In this document: positions 26,296-35,663 of the stretch, one piece after another
How positions within the stretch are numbered: the first letter of the stretch is position 1
Layout: each line of letters starts with the position of its first letter
NCBI RefSeq assembly: GCF_002043095.1
Contig: NZ_MVOC01000035.1
Span: forward strand, 124,001-188,000
Direction: 5' to 3'
Length of the DNA: 64,000 nt
Origin: Mycobacterium sp. AT1
GTDB taxonomy: Bacteria; Actinomycetota; Actinomycetes; Mycobacteriales; Mycobacteriaceae
Position numbers and translations under genes: made by a program
Notes under the pieces: generated by a model
The model's input: the letters and a program-made list of their open reading frames with translations, nothing else
Told to the model about the DNA's origin: nothing
Databases searched by the model: none

Positions 26296-26324
26296 CTCTA
26301 GGCGGCTCGTCGAGTCGCCTAGAG
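26296..26324. promoter_or_regulatory. Hairpin overlapping the otsA-operon -10 box
   Basis: CTCTAGGCG and CGCCTAGAG form a perfect 9-bp stem with an 11-nt loop, 12 nt after the stop of paralogue 3. Its right arm includes TAGAGT (26320-26325), a -10 box 6 nt before the ATG at 26332. It could terminate the upstream unit, act as an operator, or both. Confidence 0.5.
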
Positions 26325-26331
26325 TTGGTCC

Positions 26332-26496
26332 ATGGCTGCAAAACCTGATCCTGCCGAAATCGGTGACGTCGAGCCCTTGGCCGACAGCACCGCCCGCATG
26401 GCGAGGCGTGTCGTCGCCGCGTACGCCACCGACGCCGACGAATGCCGGGTGTTCTTGTCCATGCTGGGCATCGGACCGGCGAAGCAAGAGGCGTAG
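26332..26496 (+). CDS. Small conserved protein upstream of otsA (Rv3489-like)
   Basis: 54 residues, acidic N-terminus then a helix [29 protein letters not shown]. tuberculosis has a protein of this size (Rv3489) in the same place before otsA. Its TAG stop shares its G with the GTG start of otsA (TAGTG), so the genes are translationally coupled; a regulatory or assembly role for OtsA is inference. Confidence 0.75.
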   Translation: MAAKPDPAEIGDVEPLADSTARMARRVVAAYATDADECRVFLSMLGIGPAKQEA

Positions 26497-28004
26497 TGGA
26501 CTCAGGAGTAGGCGAATCAGCCGACTCCGGGCACTCTGAGGTCTTCGAGCTCGACCCGGTTGGCGAGGGCGAGTCCGACTTCGTCGTCGTCGCCAACCGG
26601 TTGCCGATCGACATGGAGCGTCGACCCGACGGCTCGACGACGTACAAGCGGAGTCCTGGCGGCCTCGTCACGGCGCTGGAACCGCTGCTGCGGAGACGGC
26701 GCGGTGCCTGGGTCGGATGGCCCGGTATCACCGACGGCGACGAAGAGCCCATCTTCGAGGACGACCTCGAGATGCGGCCAGTGGCGCTGTCTGCCGAGGA
26801 TTTCGCCGACTACTACGAAGGTTTCTCCAACGCCACCCTGTGGCCGCTGTACCACGACGTCATCGTCAAGCCGATCTACCACCGAGAGTGGTGGGACCGG
26901 TACGTCGAGGTGAACCGTCGTTTCGCCGAGGCGACGGCTAGGGCCGCGGCGCACGGCGCGACGGTGTGGGTTCAGGACTATCAGCTACAGCTGGTGCCGA
27001 AGATGCTTCGCATGCTGCGGCCCGACCTGACCATCGGCTTCTTCCTGCACATCCCGTTCCCACCCGTCGAGCTCTTCATGCAGATGCCTTGGCGCACCGA
27101 GATCATCGAGGGCCTGCTCGGCGCCGACTTGGTCGGCTTCCACCTGCCCGGCGGCGCGCAGAACTTCATGATCCTGGCTCGACGGCTCCTCGGCGCGAAC
27201 ACCTCACGGGCCAACGTCGGCGTGCGGTCACGTTTCGGCGAAATCCAGGTCGGCTTCCGCACGGTGAAGGTGGGCGCGTTCCCGATCTCGATCGACTCCG
27301 AGGAACTCGACACCAAGGCGCGAAACCGCGGGGCTCGACAGCGCGCGAAGGAGTTGCGCGCCGATCTGGGCAATCCGCGCAAGATCCTTCTCGGTGTCGA
27401 CCGACTCGACTACACCAAGGGCATCGACGTTCGGCTGCGGGCGTTCTCGGAGTTGCTCGACGAGGGCAGGATCGATCCAGACGACACGGTGTTGATTCAA
27501 TTGGCGACGCCGAGTCGCGAGCGCGTGCAGAGCTACAAGATGATGCGCGAGGACATCGAGCGCCAGGTCGGGCACATCAACGGTGAGTACGGCAAGGTCG
27601 GGCACCCGATCGTGCACTACCTGCATCAGGCCCTACCGCGCGACGAACTGATCGCGTTCTTCGTCGCGGCCGACGTCATGTTGGTGACGCCGTTGCGCGA
27701 CGGGATGAACCTGGTCGCCAAGGAGTACGTCGCCTGTCGCAGCGATCTCGGCGGCGCCTTGGTACTCAGCGAATTCACCGGCGCTGCAGCCGAACTGAGG
27801 CAGGCCTACCTCACCAACCCGCACCACATCGACGGTGTCAAGGACGCGATCGAGGCGGCGTTGGCGCAAACCCCCGAGGAGGGACGACGCCGGATGCGGG
27901 CGCTGCGTCGGCAGGTGCTGGCCCACGACGTCGACCGCTGGGCGCGCTCATTCCTCGAGGCGCTGGCCGCCACCCAGGACGCGGACACTCCTAGATCGGA
28001 GTGA
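26496..28004 (+). CDS. otsA: Trehalose-6-phosphate synthase
   Basis: 502 residues, GT20. Substrate motifs are [54 protein letters not shown] and [13 protein letters not shown]. It joins glucose from a nucleotide sugar to glucose-6-phosphate, giving trehalose-6-phosphate, the precursor of trehalose for mycolate carriers and stress protection. The GTG at 26496 overlaps the preceding stop. The last 14 nt overlap the convergent Mce-associated gene. Confidence 0.95.
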   Translation: MDSGVGESADSGHSEVFELDPVGEGESDFVVVANRLPIDMERRPDGSTTYKRSPGGLVTALEPLLRRRRGAWVGWPGITDGDEEPIFEDDLEMRPVALSAEDFADYYEGFSNATLWPLYHDVIVKPIYHREWWDRYVEVNRRFAEATARAAAHGATVWVQDYQLQLVPKMLRMLRPDLTIGFFLHIPFPPVELFMQMPWRTEIIEGLLGADLVGFHLPGGAQNFMILARRLLGANTSRANVGVRSRFGEIQVGFRTVKVGAFPISIDSEELDTKARNRGARQRAKELRADLGNPRKILLGVDRLDYTKGIDVRLRAFSELLDEGRIDPDDTVLIQLATPSRERVQSYKMMREDIERQVGHINGEYGKVGHPIVHYLHQALPRDELIAFFVAADVMLVTPLRDGMNLVAKEYVACRSDLGGALVLSEFTGAAAELRQAYLTNPHHIDGVKDAIEAALAQTPEEGRRRMRALRRQVLAHDVDRWARSFLEALAATQDADTPRSE

Positions 28005-28485
28005 TGTTCCTGATCCGCCAGTCTTGGCCCACCTTCTGGTAGTCGACCTTCAACCGGCTGCCGTCGTAGAGCGGCTGCTTGGTCTTGTCAGTGAGCACGC
28101 GGTTCATGTAGACCATCACCGAGCCCGAATCGCGGTGCGCGTCAAGCATTCCGACACCGACGACGTTGACCTGGCTGATGAGCTGACGCTCACGCGCGGC
28201 AGGGATCACGTTCTTGGTGGTGTCGTCCTCGTACTCGCGACGGAAGTCCGAGGTCAGCAGCCGGTAGGCGTCGGTCCGGCTGCGTTCGATCGTCTGGTAG
28301 TCAAAGCCGAGGATGATTGGAATTTGCTGGGCCGCCAACTGCGGTAACTCGGCCCTGGCTTCCTGCTCACCAACCCGCTCGACACGATTCCAGTACAGAG
28401 TGCCCCCAAAACCGGCCAACGCGACGAAGCCGACCGCGAACAAGATGCCGACTAGCACCGTCAGCCGGGAACTCAAGCGACCCAT
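27991..28485 (-). CDS. Mce-associated membrane protein (Rv3492c-like)
   Basis: 164 residues: one N-terminal membrane helix ([18 protein letters not shown]) and an extracytoplasmic NTF2-like domain. It is the last gene of the mce4 operon and matches Rv3492c (Mas family), proteins thought to stabilise or assist the Mce4 importer. Its ATG overlaps the TGA of the upstream Mas gene (TGATG). It ends inside the 3' end of the convergent otsA. Confidence 0.88.
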   Translation of the reverse strand: MGRLSSRLTVLVGILFAVGFVALAGFGGTLYWNRVERVGEQEARAELPQLAAQQIPIILGFDYQTIERSRTDAYRLLTSDFRREYEDDTTKNVIPAARERQLISQVNVVGVGMLDAHRDSGSVMVYMNRVLTDKTKQPLYDGSRLKVDYQKVGQDWRIRNITPI

Positions 28486-29195
28486 CAGTTGCCCCCGTCG
28501 GGATATTTCAGGTCGTAACCCGTCATGCGTCCGTTGTCGTCCTCGTGCACGATGACCCGCAGCCGGTACGGCTTCGAGGGGGAGTTGACCCCGTCCAGAT
28601 TGGTGACCGTCACCCGCACCGACACCAGAACCGAGGCGTTGTCCGCCGTGTCGTCGATCTTCTCCAGCGCCGAGCCGTTGATCACGGCCTCGGAACTGGC
28701 GTTCGTGTCGCGGAAGATCGCCTTGAGGTTCTCGACGTTGTTGCCCTGGCTCATCATGTCCCGCAGTGGACCGCTGATGCCGTTGACGAACCGGTTCACG
28801 CTCTCGTCGATGTCGTTCTGGGTGTAGCTGAACATGTTCACCACCGTCTGCGACGCGGTGTCGACGAACTTCTGATCCCGCGCTTCCTCGGCCTGCGCGT
28901 GACGCTGCTGGTTGAACAGCAGCGCGACCACGCCGGCCATCGCGGCGACCAGGACGGCCGTGACGCCAAGGGCGAGTCCGGCGACCAGCATGCGGTGCGG
29001 TTGCCGCCGGGGCGGCGGCCCAACCGGCTTGACGGGACGCACCTTGACGGCCGGTGGGGTGTCGACCACGTGCGCCGTTGGCTCCGGAACAGCTCCGGCC
29101 GGACCGGCCGCCCTCGACGCGCGGCGCCGGGCGGCGGCCTTCTTCACCGACTCCGGGGTCTCGGTCGACGATTCGCCGGATGTCGTGTCAGTCAA
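28485..29195 (-). CDS. Mce-associated membrane protein (Rv3493c-like), TTG start
   Basis: 236 residues: a cytoplasmic Ala/Pro/Lys-rich region, one membrane helix (LVAGLALGVTAVLVAAMAGVVALLF) and a periplasmic NTF2-like domain. It matches Rv3493c. The TTG at 29195 has GAGGGA 6 nt upstream and gives a length close to the homologue; the in-frame ATG at 29282 would overlap mce4F by 37 nt. It works with the Mce4 complex, presumably as an accessory protein. Confidence 0.82.
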   Translation of the reverse strand: MTDTTSGESSTETPESVKKAAARRRASRAAGPAGAVPEPTAHVVDTPPAVKVRPVKPVGPPPRRQPHRMLVAGLALGVTAVLVAAMAGVVALLFNQQRHAQAEEARDQKFVDTASQTVVNMFSYTQNDIDESVNRFVNGISGPLRDMMSQGNNVENLKAIFRDTNASSEAVINGSALEKIDDTADNASVLVSVRVTVTNLDGVNSPSKPYRLRVIVHEDDNGRMTGYDLKYPDGGN

Positions 29196-29245
29196 TCCAT
29201 TTCCCTCGGGTCGCGTCGCTCTCGTCGTTCGGAGCGGTTGTTCAC

Positions 29246-30961
29246 TTACGCCTGTCGTGGATCCAACATCAGATCCACCCACGTCTCCGCGGAGTTCACC
29301 TTGTCCATGCCGTCGGCGTAGACGCCCGTGCCCCCTGCGGGGTCGACGAAGACGCCGTTCTTCGAATCGTACGTCGCCGTGGTGGGACCACTTGCCTGCG
29401 GTGGCACTGCCTCCGACGGGAGGAGCGGCCCCTGACCCGGCGGAAGCTCGGCCGGCGGGGGTGGCGCGATCGCCGGCGGCGGAACTGCCCCTGGCGGCGT
29501 CCTGCCGTACGGCGGGACGATCTGGTCCGGCGGCGCGTAGAACGGCAGCGGCGGTGGCGGCGGTCCAAGGTCACTTGGCGGCACCGGCAGCGGGAACGGG
29601 GCGTTGGGCGCGGGCCCCGGTCCTGGCGGCACGCCAGGCGGCAGTTGCACGACGGGTGGTCCCGGGTCGTAGTCCGCCCCTGGCGGGATGTTCGGGAACT
29701 TGTTGGGGGGCGTGATGTTTCGGCCGTTTTCCACCGGCGTGCCGTAGGGCACCGGCGGACCGCGCCACGGGTTGTTGCCGATCGGCACGTAGCCGCGCGG
29801 ATCCCGGCACAGCTGCACCGTCGGCGCGCGCTTGCCGGGGAACTCCTGGCACGGGTAGTTGCGGGCACCGCGCACCACCGACGGGTCGTTCTGAGCGGTC
29901 TTGCAGTACAGGTCAGTCGGCAGCTCGCGCAGCGTGGTGTCCGCGGGCGACCGGATCATCGCCGGCGGGATGAAACCCGTCGAGCAGGGCGGCGCGTCGC
30001 CGAGGTTGACCTTGAAGTCGAGCTTGCCGCCCTCGTCGGCGGGCAATCCGCCACCGACGGTGAGCAGCGCGGCGAACAGCGCCGGGACGATCACCAGCGC
30101 CTGCTCGATCGACTTGCGGTAGATCACGCCGATGCGGCCGGCGTTCGCCAGGTTGGCGGCGAGCATCGGGAAGTTCGGGCGGATGCCGTCGAAGGTGGTG
30201 TTCGCGGCCTGCGCGGCACCGGGTGCGGTCTGCAGTACCGACCGGACCTGCGGATCGGCCTTCGCAAGCTGAGTGGTGAAACGGGCGAGACCGTCTGCGA
30301 GCGACTTGACGTCGTCACCGCTGCGGATCTGCGAGTCGAGGAACGGTCCGGCCTGATCGATCAACTGCGAAATCTGGCCGTAGTTGTTGTTGGCCTCGTC
30401 GACGAGGAGCCGTGACGACTGGATCATCCTGGCCAGCTCGGGGCCGGATCCGTTGAACGCCTTGAACGTTTCGCGCAACAGGTCCTGTACGCGCGCGTCG
30501 CCGATGCTGCTCACCAACGTGTCTGCTTGCTCAAGCAGTACGGCGATGTCCTGGCCGACGGCGGTGCGGTCGAGGCCGATGTTGGCGCCGTCGCGAAGCA
30601 GCTTCGTCGAGGCGTCCTTCGGCGGCACCAGGTCGACGTACTGCTCGCCGATGGCGGACACGCTCTTGACGGTCGCGGTCACGTTGTCGGGTACGTCGGT
30701 GTCGGTGTTGAGCCGCATCGAGGCGACCACGCCGGTGTCGTCGAGGCTGACGTTCTCGACGCGGCCGATCGTCACACCGCGGTAGGTGACGTTGGCGTTC
30801 TGGTAAAGCCCACCACCGGCTTTGAACTCCGCGGTGATGTGGTACGCGCCGATGCCCACCGCGGCGGGCAGGTGGAGATAGAACGCCGAGATGGCGCCAA
30901 CGCAGACGACGGTGACGATCGAGAAGATCGTCAACTGCAGACGTGTCAGACGGTCCAGCAT
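29246..30961 (-). CDS. mce4F: Mce4F, cholesterol importer substrate-binding subunit
   Basis: 571 residues. An N-terminal membrane helix (LTIFSIVTVVCVGAISAFYL) is followed by the MlaD/MCE domain (VTYRGVTIGRVENV), a helical Mce tail region (to about residue 310) and a long Pro-rich C-terminus of about 200 residues that is probably disordered and reaches across the wall. Mce4A-F form the shuttle of the Mce4 cholesterol transporter. The ATG overlaps the lprN stop by one base. Start and order match Rv3494c. Confidence 0.95.
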   Translation of the reverse strand: MLDRLTRLQLTIFSIVTVVCVGAISAFYLHLPAAVGIGAYHITAEFKAGGGLYQNANVTYRGVTIGRVENVSLDDTGVVASMRLNTDTDVPDNVTATVKSVSAIGEQYVDLVPPKDASTKLLRDGANIGLDRTAVGQDIAVLLEQADTLVSSIGDARVQDLLRETFKAFNGSGPELARMIQSSRLLVDEANNNYGQISQLIDQAGPFLDSQIRSGDDVKSLADGLARFTTQLAKADPQVRSVLQTAPGAAQAANTTFDGIRPNFPMLAANLANAGRIGVIYRKSIEQALVIVPALFAALLTVGGGLPADEGGKLDFKVNLGDAPPCSTGFIPPAMIRSPADTTLRELPTDLYCKTAQNDPSVVRGARNYPCQEFPGKRAPTVQLCRDPRGYVPIGNNPWRGPPVPYGTPVENGRNITPPNKFPNIPPGADYDPGPPVVQLPPGVPPGPGPAPNAPFPLPVPPSDLGPPPPPLPFYAPPDQIVPPYGRTPPGAVPPPAIAPPPPAELPPGQGPLLPSEAVPPQASGPTTATYDSKNGVFVDPAGGTGVYADGMDKVNSAETWVDLMLDPRQA

Positions 30962-32163
30962 CAGGGAGTCCCCCCGTCGTGCTGGGTCGCCGTGCCCGGC
31001 GGGATCTTGAACGGGTCGGCGGCTTGTCCGGAGAGGTTCGCCATCGCCCCGACGAGGAAGTCCGGCGGGTTGATGATCTCGGACATGTGCTTCATGTTCG
31101 GGTCGAGGCCCTTCGAGGTGGTGAACACCGATTCACCCGTCCTGCGCAGCGTGAGGTCGAACGTCACGAATACGTTCAGGTAGTCGCCACGGACCGCGTT
31201 GCGCAGGTACTTGTAGTGGAAGGGAAACGTCGGCAGGATTTCGAGATCCTTGATGAAGTCGTCGACGTTGTCGTTGAGCGCCTTGATGACCGGATACAAA
31301 TCCTTGAAGTCGGCGACGAGGTCGACCTTGGTCTCCGACAAGACGTGCGACGCCACCCCGGCGAACGTCTGCAGCGCGGCGAACGCGTCGACGATGTTGC
31401 TTCGGTTCTCGTTGAGGACCTTGAGCGCCGCGGGCAGCGAGTCGAGGGCGCGTCCCAGGCTGTCCCTTCCGTTGGCGAGGATGCCCGCGAAGCGGTTCAA
31501 CCCGTCCATGGCGGCGACGATGTCGTTGGTCTGCTGGTCCAGGGACGAGGTGAGCTCCGCAAGTCGCGGGAGCAGGTCGGCGAATTGACCGGAGCGGCCC
31601 GCGACGGCGTTGTAGAACTCGTCGGTGATGTCTTGCAGCGCACCGAGATTGCCCTTGTTGACCACGACGCCCAGCGACGAAAGCACTTCCTCGGTGGTGG
31701 GATAGCGGCCAGCGCGGGACAGCGGGATGTTGGAGCCCTCGCGGAGTTTGCCCTGTCCCGCCTGGTCGACCGGCGTGGCGAGGTCGATGTGCTGGGAGCC
31801 GAGCAGCGAAGTTTGAGCCACCTTGGCGGTCGCGTTCTCCGGGAGGTCGACGCCCCCGTCAAGCGACACCTTGACCGCTGCGTAATACGTGCCGTCGGGA
31901 CGCTGCACCGCCTCGATTCCCGACACGCTGCCGACCGTCACGTCGTCGATCATCACCGGCGAGTTCTGCGGCAGCGTCGCCACGTCGGGAAGTTCCACCG
32001 TGATGGTGTACGAACCCTTCCCGTGGCCCGCGGTGCCCGGCATGTCGAGTGAGTTCAGCCCGCCGAAGGCGCAGCCTGCCGACAGGACGGCGGCCGAGCC
32101 GATCGCCACGGTGCTGCGCCCGATGCGCAGCGCCTTACGAGGCAACGTTCTTTCACTGTTCAC
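30961..32163 (-). CDS. lprN: Mce4E lipoprotein LprN
   Basis: 400 residues from GTG 32163, 2 nt after the mce4D stop. Signal sequence with lipobox LSAGC (Cys at about residue 31), MCE domain (VMIDDVTVGSVSGIEAV) and helical Mce region. It is the lipoprotein subunit of the Mce4 complex, matching Rv3495c. An upstream ATG at 32373 would run through the end of mce4D and is not used. Confidence 0.93.
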   Translation of the reverse strand: MNSERTLPRKALRIGRSTVAIGSAAVLSAGCAFGGLNSLDMPGTAGHGKGSYTITVELPDVATLPQNSPVMIDDVTVGSVSGIEAVQRPDGTYYAAVKVSLDGGVDLPENATAKVAQTSLLGSQHIDLATPVDQAGQGKLREGSNIPLSRAGRYPTTEEVLSSLGVVVNKGNLGALQDITDEFYNAVAGRSGQFADLLPRLAELTSSLDQQTNDIVAAMDGLNRFAGILANGRDSLGRALDSLPAALKVLNENRSNIVDAFAALQTFAGVASHVLSETKVDLVADFKDLYPVIKALNDNVDDFIKDLEILPTFPFHYKYLRNAVRGDYLNVFVTFDLTLRRTGESVFTTSKGLDPNMKHMSEIINPPDFLVGAMANLSGQAADPFKIPPGTATQHDGGTP

Positions 32164-32165
32164 TG

Positions 32166-33581
32166 TTAACCACCCCCCGCTTCGGCTGGTAACGGCGGAC
32201 CGGGTGCCGGTCCGGGCAGCGGACCACTGCCGTCGGGCGGGGGTCCGTACCCCTCGGCCGGGGCACCGACTTGCGACACCTGACCGGGAACCGGCGGTGG
32301 CGGTAGGAGCAGGTCGGTCAGCCTGCCGTCGGGTCCGAGCGTCGGTGGCGTCACGCCGGGAGCGGGTTGCCACTGCAGGTACGGCACCGGCGTCTGGGCC
32401 TTCGCCTCGGTTTCCGGTGTGTCGTAGATGATCTGGCCCTTGTAGGCCGTGATGCTGTTGATCGGGTGGAACAGGATCGGCGGGTAGTTCACCGCGAGAC
32501 GCTTCAAGACGGGCCCCATCCGCTGACGGCAGATCTCGGCGCGCTTGTAGTTGTCTGGCGAGGCCCCGACGTCGAACGTGCCACCGCAGATGAACTGCAC
32601 CGGGTTGGCGAAGTTGGGCAGCGACAGCAGACCGCCGACGGTGCCCTGGGCCGGGTTGTAGATGTTGTAGAAGTTCGCCAGGCCGTTCGGCGTGATGTGC
32701 AGAACCTGTTCGATGTCGTCGCTGTGCTCGGTCAACAGGTTGGTGAAGTCGGTCAGCTTGCCGATCTGGCCGATCAACGCCTCGTTGTTCTCGTTGAGGA
32801 AACCCTTGACGTCGCCAAGCGCCTGGTTCAGCGCGCCGAGTGTCTGGTCGAGGTCCTTGGAACTGTCGGCCAACACCTGCGACACCGAGGCCACGTGATT
32901 GGAGAACTGGACGATCTGTTCGTTGCTGTTGGCCAACGCGTTCACCAGCACCTGCAGGTTGCGGACGGTCCCGAACAGGTCGCTGCGGGAGTCACCGAGG
33001 CGCCCCGCCGTCTGGGACAGTTCCCGCAGCGCGTTGCGGAAGGAGTCGCCGTTGCCGTCGAAGGTGTCGGCCGCCTGATTCACGAATGACGCCAGCGGTC
33101 CCTGCATGTCGCCCTGTTTGGGTCCGAGCGACGCGCTGAGCTGGGTGAGCTGGGTCTTGACGTCGTCCCACTCGACGGGAACGCCGGTGCGGTCGAGGCC
33201 GATCTGGGCGCCGTCGGCCATCACCGCCCCACCGGTGTAGGCGGGGGCGAACTGGATGAACCTGGCCGACACCAGGTTCGGCGCGATGATGAGGGCCCGC
33301 GCGTCGGCGGGCAGCTTGACGTCGCCGTCGACGATCATCGTGACCTTGACGTCGTCGGCGCGTGGCTGGATCGACTTGATCTTGCCGACCGGAACACCGA
33401 CCACCCGGATGTCGTCACCCGGGTAGAGACCCACCGTGGACGGGAAGTATGCGACGACCTCGTGGCCCTTGGCCGACGGCCACACCACGTACACGCCGCC
33501 GATCAAGGCGGCAACCAACATGGCGACCACGGCGAACCGCAGCCACCTGTTGCGCGAACCAGTCGAATTCTCTTGTGTCAT
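32166..33581 (-). CDS. mce4D: Mce4D
   Basis: 471 residues: membrane helix near residue 20 (VVAMLVAALIGGVYVVW), MCE domain with DDIRVVGVPVGKIKSI, helical region and a Gly/Pro-rich tail of about 70 residues. Part of the Mce4 cholesterol import complex, matching Rv3496c. Its ATG overlaps the mce4C stop (ATGA). Confidence 0.94.
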   Translation of the reverse strand: MTQENSTGSRNRWLRFAVVAMLVAALIGGVYVVWPSAKGHEVVAYFPSTVGLYPGDDIRVVGVPVGKIKSIQPRADDVKVTMIVDGDVKLPADARALIIAPNLVSARFIQFAPAYTGGAVMADGAQIGLDRTGVPVEWDDVKTQLTQLSASLGPKQGDMQGPLASFVNQAADTFDGNGDSFRNALRELSQTAGRLGDSRSDLFGTVRNLQVLVNALANSNEQIVQFSNHVASVSQVLADSSKDLDQTLGALNQALGDVKGFLNENNEALIGQIGKLTDFTNLLTEHSDDIEQVLHITPNGLANFYNIYNPAQGTVGGLLSLPNFANPVQFICGGTFDVGASPDNYKRAEICRQRMGPVLKRLAVNYPPILFHPINSITAYKGQIIYDTPETEAKAQTPVPYLQWQPAPGVTPPTLGPDGRLTDLLLPPPPVPGQVSQVGAPAEGYGPPPDGSGPLPGPAPGPPLPAEAGGG

Positions 33582-34636
33582 GGCGACTTCGGCCTAATCA
33601 CCATGCGCTCGGAAATGAATCCACGCAGGTAGTCGGCGAGGCTGTCCGGCAGCTTGCCTGGCTGGAAGTAGGTGTCCAGCAGGACCTCGGAGAGCGTGGC
33701 GGGGGGCAAGCCGTAGAGGTTGATGTTGAAGCCCGGGCCGTTGCCGACGACCTCGCCGAGTGCGGTGGCGTACGGGGGCAGCCTGCGAAGTGCCTCGCCG
33801 ATGTGCTCCTTGCGCTCGAGCAGGTTGTCCAGCACGGCGTTCAACTTCTGCAGGGCAGGCGCGAACTCGCGCTTGTTGTCGGCGACGAAGCCCGAGAGTT
33901 GTTCGGAGACGGCCTGAATCCCGCCGATCAGATTGCTCAACGCCTGGCGCTTCTCGTCGAGTGCGGCGAACAGCAGGTTCCCGTCGGTGATCAACTGGTT
34001 GACCTGACCGGAGCGCTGCGCGAGGGTGTCGGACACCTTCTTGGCATGGGCGAGCAGTTGTTCGAGCGCCTCGTCGCGCTTGTTGATGCTGCGGGACAGA
34101 TCGGTGACGCCGTCCAGCGCCCCGCGCAACTGTGGGGTCGCGTCGCGCAACGTGTCGGTCAGCACCTGAAGGGCCTGCTCGAACTTGGGCTTGTCGAGTT
34201 CGCCCGCGTTCTGGCCGAGGTCCTGCAGCGCGGTGTTCAGTGTGTAGGGAGTAGTGGTGCGGCCCAACGGAATCATCGTCGTGCTGCCCGATCCCTTCGG
34301 GGTCACCGAGAGGGACTTCTGGCCGAGCACCGTATCGGTCTTGATCGCCACCAGGGACTGGTCGCCGACGCGCACCTTTCGGTCCGCGGTGAACTTCACC
34401 AGAGCCGAGTCGCCGGCGAGCTCGACCGAGTTGACCTTGCCGACCTTGATGCCCGACACGTTGACGTCGTTGCCGGGGGTGATGCCGCCTGCGTCGGTGA
34501 AGTACGCCTCGTAGTTCTTGCCCTGCGGCAAGAACGGAAGGCCGGTGTAGCCGAAGGAGACCAGCACCAGGCACGCCACCAGGGTGATGCCGAAGACACC
34601 GGTGCGTACGGGGTTGCTCTCGCCGGGTCTAGCCAT
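33578..34636 (-). CDS. mce4C: Mce4C
   Basis: 352 residues: helix (GVFGITLVACLVLVSFGY), MCE domain with NDVNVSGIKVGKVNSVEL, then coiled helical region with long Gln/Leu-rich heptads. Matches Rv3497c. It overlaps mce4B by 8 nt. Lacks the Pro-rich tail seen in Mce4D and Mce4F. Confidence 0.94.
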   Translation of the reverse strand: MARPGESNPVRTGVFGITLVACLVLVSFGYTGLPFLPQGKNYEAYFTDAGGITPGNDVNVSGIKVGKVNSVELAGDSALVKFTADRKVRVGDQSLVAIKTDTVLGQKSLSVTPKGSGSTTMIPLGRTTTPYTLNTALQDLGQNAGELDKPKFEQALQVLTDTLRDATPQLRGALDGVTDLSRSINKRDEALEQLLAHAKKVSDTLAQRSGQVNQLITDGNLLFAALDEKRQALSNLIGGIQAVSEQLSGFVADNKREFAPALQKLNAVLDNLLERKEHIGEALRRLPPYATALGEVVGNGPGFNINLYGLPPATLSEVLLDTYFQPGKLPDSLADYLRGFISERMVIRPKSP

Positions 34637-35663
34637 TCTCCGAGCACCTCCCCTTGGTCGGATCGGACGGACCGCCGAACGGAATCAGGATGTCGCTGCC
34701 CGCAGGTCCGTTGATCTTCATCCGGATCGAGCAGTAGTAGATGTTGAAGAACGATCCGTACGCGCCAAGGGCGTTGAGCCGCAGGTAATTCTCCGCCAGC
34801 GGCTCGATGACCTTGTTGACGTCGGCCTTGCGCTCGTCGAGTCGCTGCGCCAACGGCCGGAGGTTCTCGACGACACCCTGGATGGGGCGGCGACCCGTTT
34901 GCAGCAGATCCGTCAGATCGTTGGTGGCGGACGCCAACGGCGGAATGGCGCCCGCGACGGGATCGCGATTCTCCGCCAGCCCGGTGATGAGCTGCTGCAA
35001 CTGGTCGACGGCCGCGTTGAACTGCGCGCCCTTCTCGTCGACCGTGCCGAGCACGGCGTTGAGGTTGTTGATGGTGTCGCCGATCAGCTGGTCACGAGCG
35101 GCGAGGTTCTGGGTGAACGACGACGTGGTGGCGAGCAGGGTCGAGAGCGATCCGCCCTGTCCCTGAAGCAGTTCGATGACGGCGTTGCTGACCTCGTTGA
35201 CCTTGCTGCCGTCGAGGCCCTTGAGCACGGGCCGAAGTCCGCCGAGCAGTGCGTCGAGGTCCAGTGCGGGTTCGGTGTTCGCCGTCCCGATGGTCGCGCC
35301 CGCCGGGAGCTTGCGCAGATCACCGGGGCCCGAGGTGATTTCGAGGTAGCGGTCACCGACGAGGTTCTGGTAGCGGACGAGGGCCCTCGTCGAGGTGTAG
35401 AGCTGATAGCGGCCGTCGACGTCGAACGCCACGTCGACGGTGTTGTCGGGATTGAGCTCGACGGACTTCACCGAACCCACCGGCACACCGGCGATCCGGA
35501 CGTCCTGACCCGCCTTGAGACGCGAGGCCTCGGTGAACGTGGCGTGGAAGCTGTTGCCCGACCCAAAGCGGAACTGCCCGAAGACGACTACCAGACCCGC
35601 CGCCACCAACAACATGGCGACGGTGAAGATGCTGACGTAGACCACCGTCTTGTCCGTCTTCAT
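34629..35663 (-). CDS. mce4B: Mce4B
   Basis: 344 residues: N-terminal helix (VSIFTVAMLLVAAGLVVVFG), MCE domain with QDVRIAGVPVGSVKSVEL, helical tail. Matches Rv3498c. It abuts the mce4A stop with no gap. Subunit of the Mce4 sterol shuttle. Confidence 0.94.
   Translation of the reverse strand: MKTDKTVVYVSIFTVAMLLVAAGLVVVFGQFRFGSGNSFHATFTEASRLKAGQDVRIAGVPVGSVKSVELNPDNTVDVAFDVDGRYQLYTSTRALVRYQNLVGDRYLEITSGPGDLRKLPAGATIGTANTEPALDLDALLGGLRPVLKGLDGSKVNEVSNAVIELLQGQGGSLSTLLATTSSFTQNLAARDQLIGDTINNLNAVLGTVDEKGAQFNAAVDQLQQLITGLAENRDPVAGAIPPLASATNDLTDLLQTGRRPIQGVVENLRPLAQRLDERKADVNKVIEPLAENYLRLNALGAYGSFFNIYYCSIRMKINGPAGSDILIPFGGPSDPTKGRCSENG

Noticed and set aside
29195..29282. ATG 29282 as start of the Rv3493c-like gene
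   Set aside because: It would overlap mce4F by 37 nt; TTG 29195 has a ribosome site and gives the family length.
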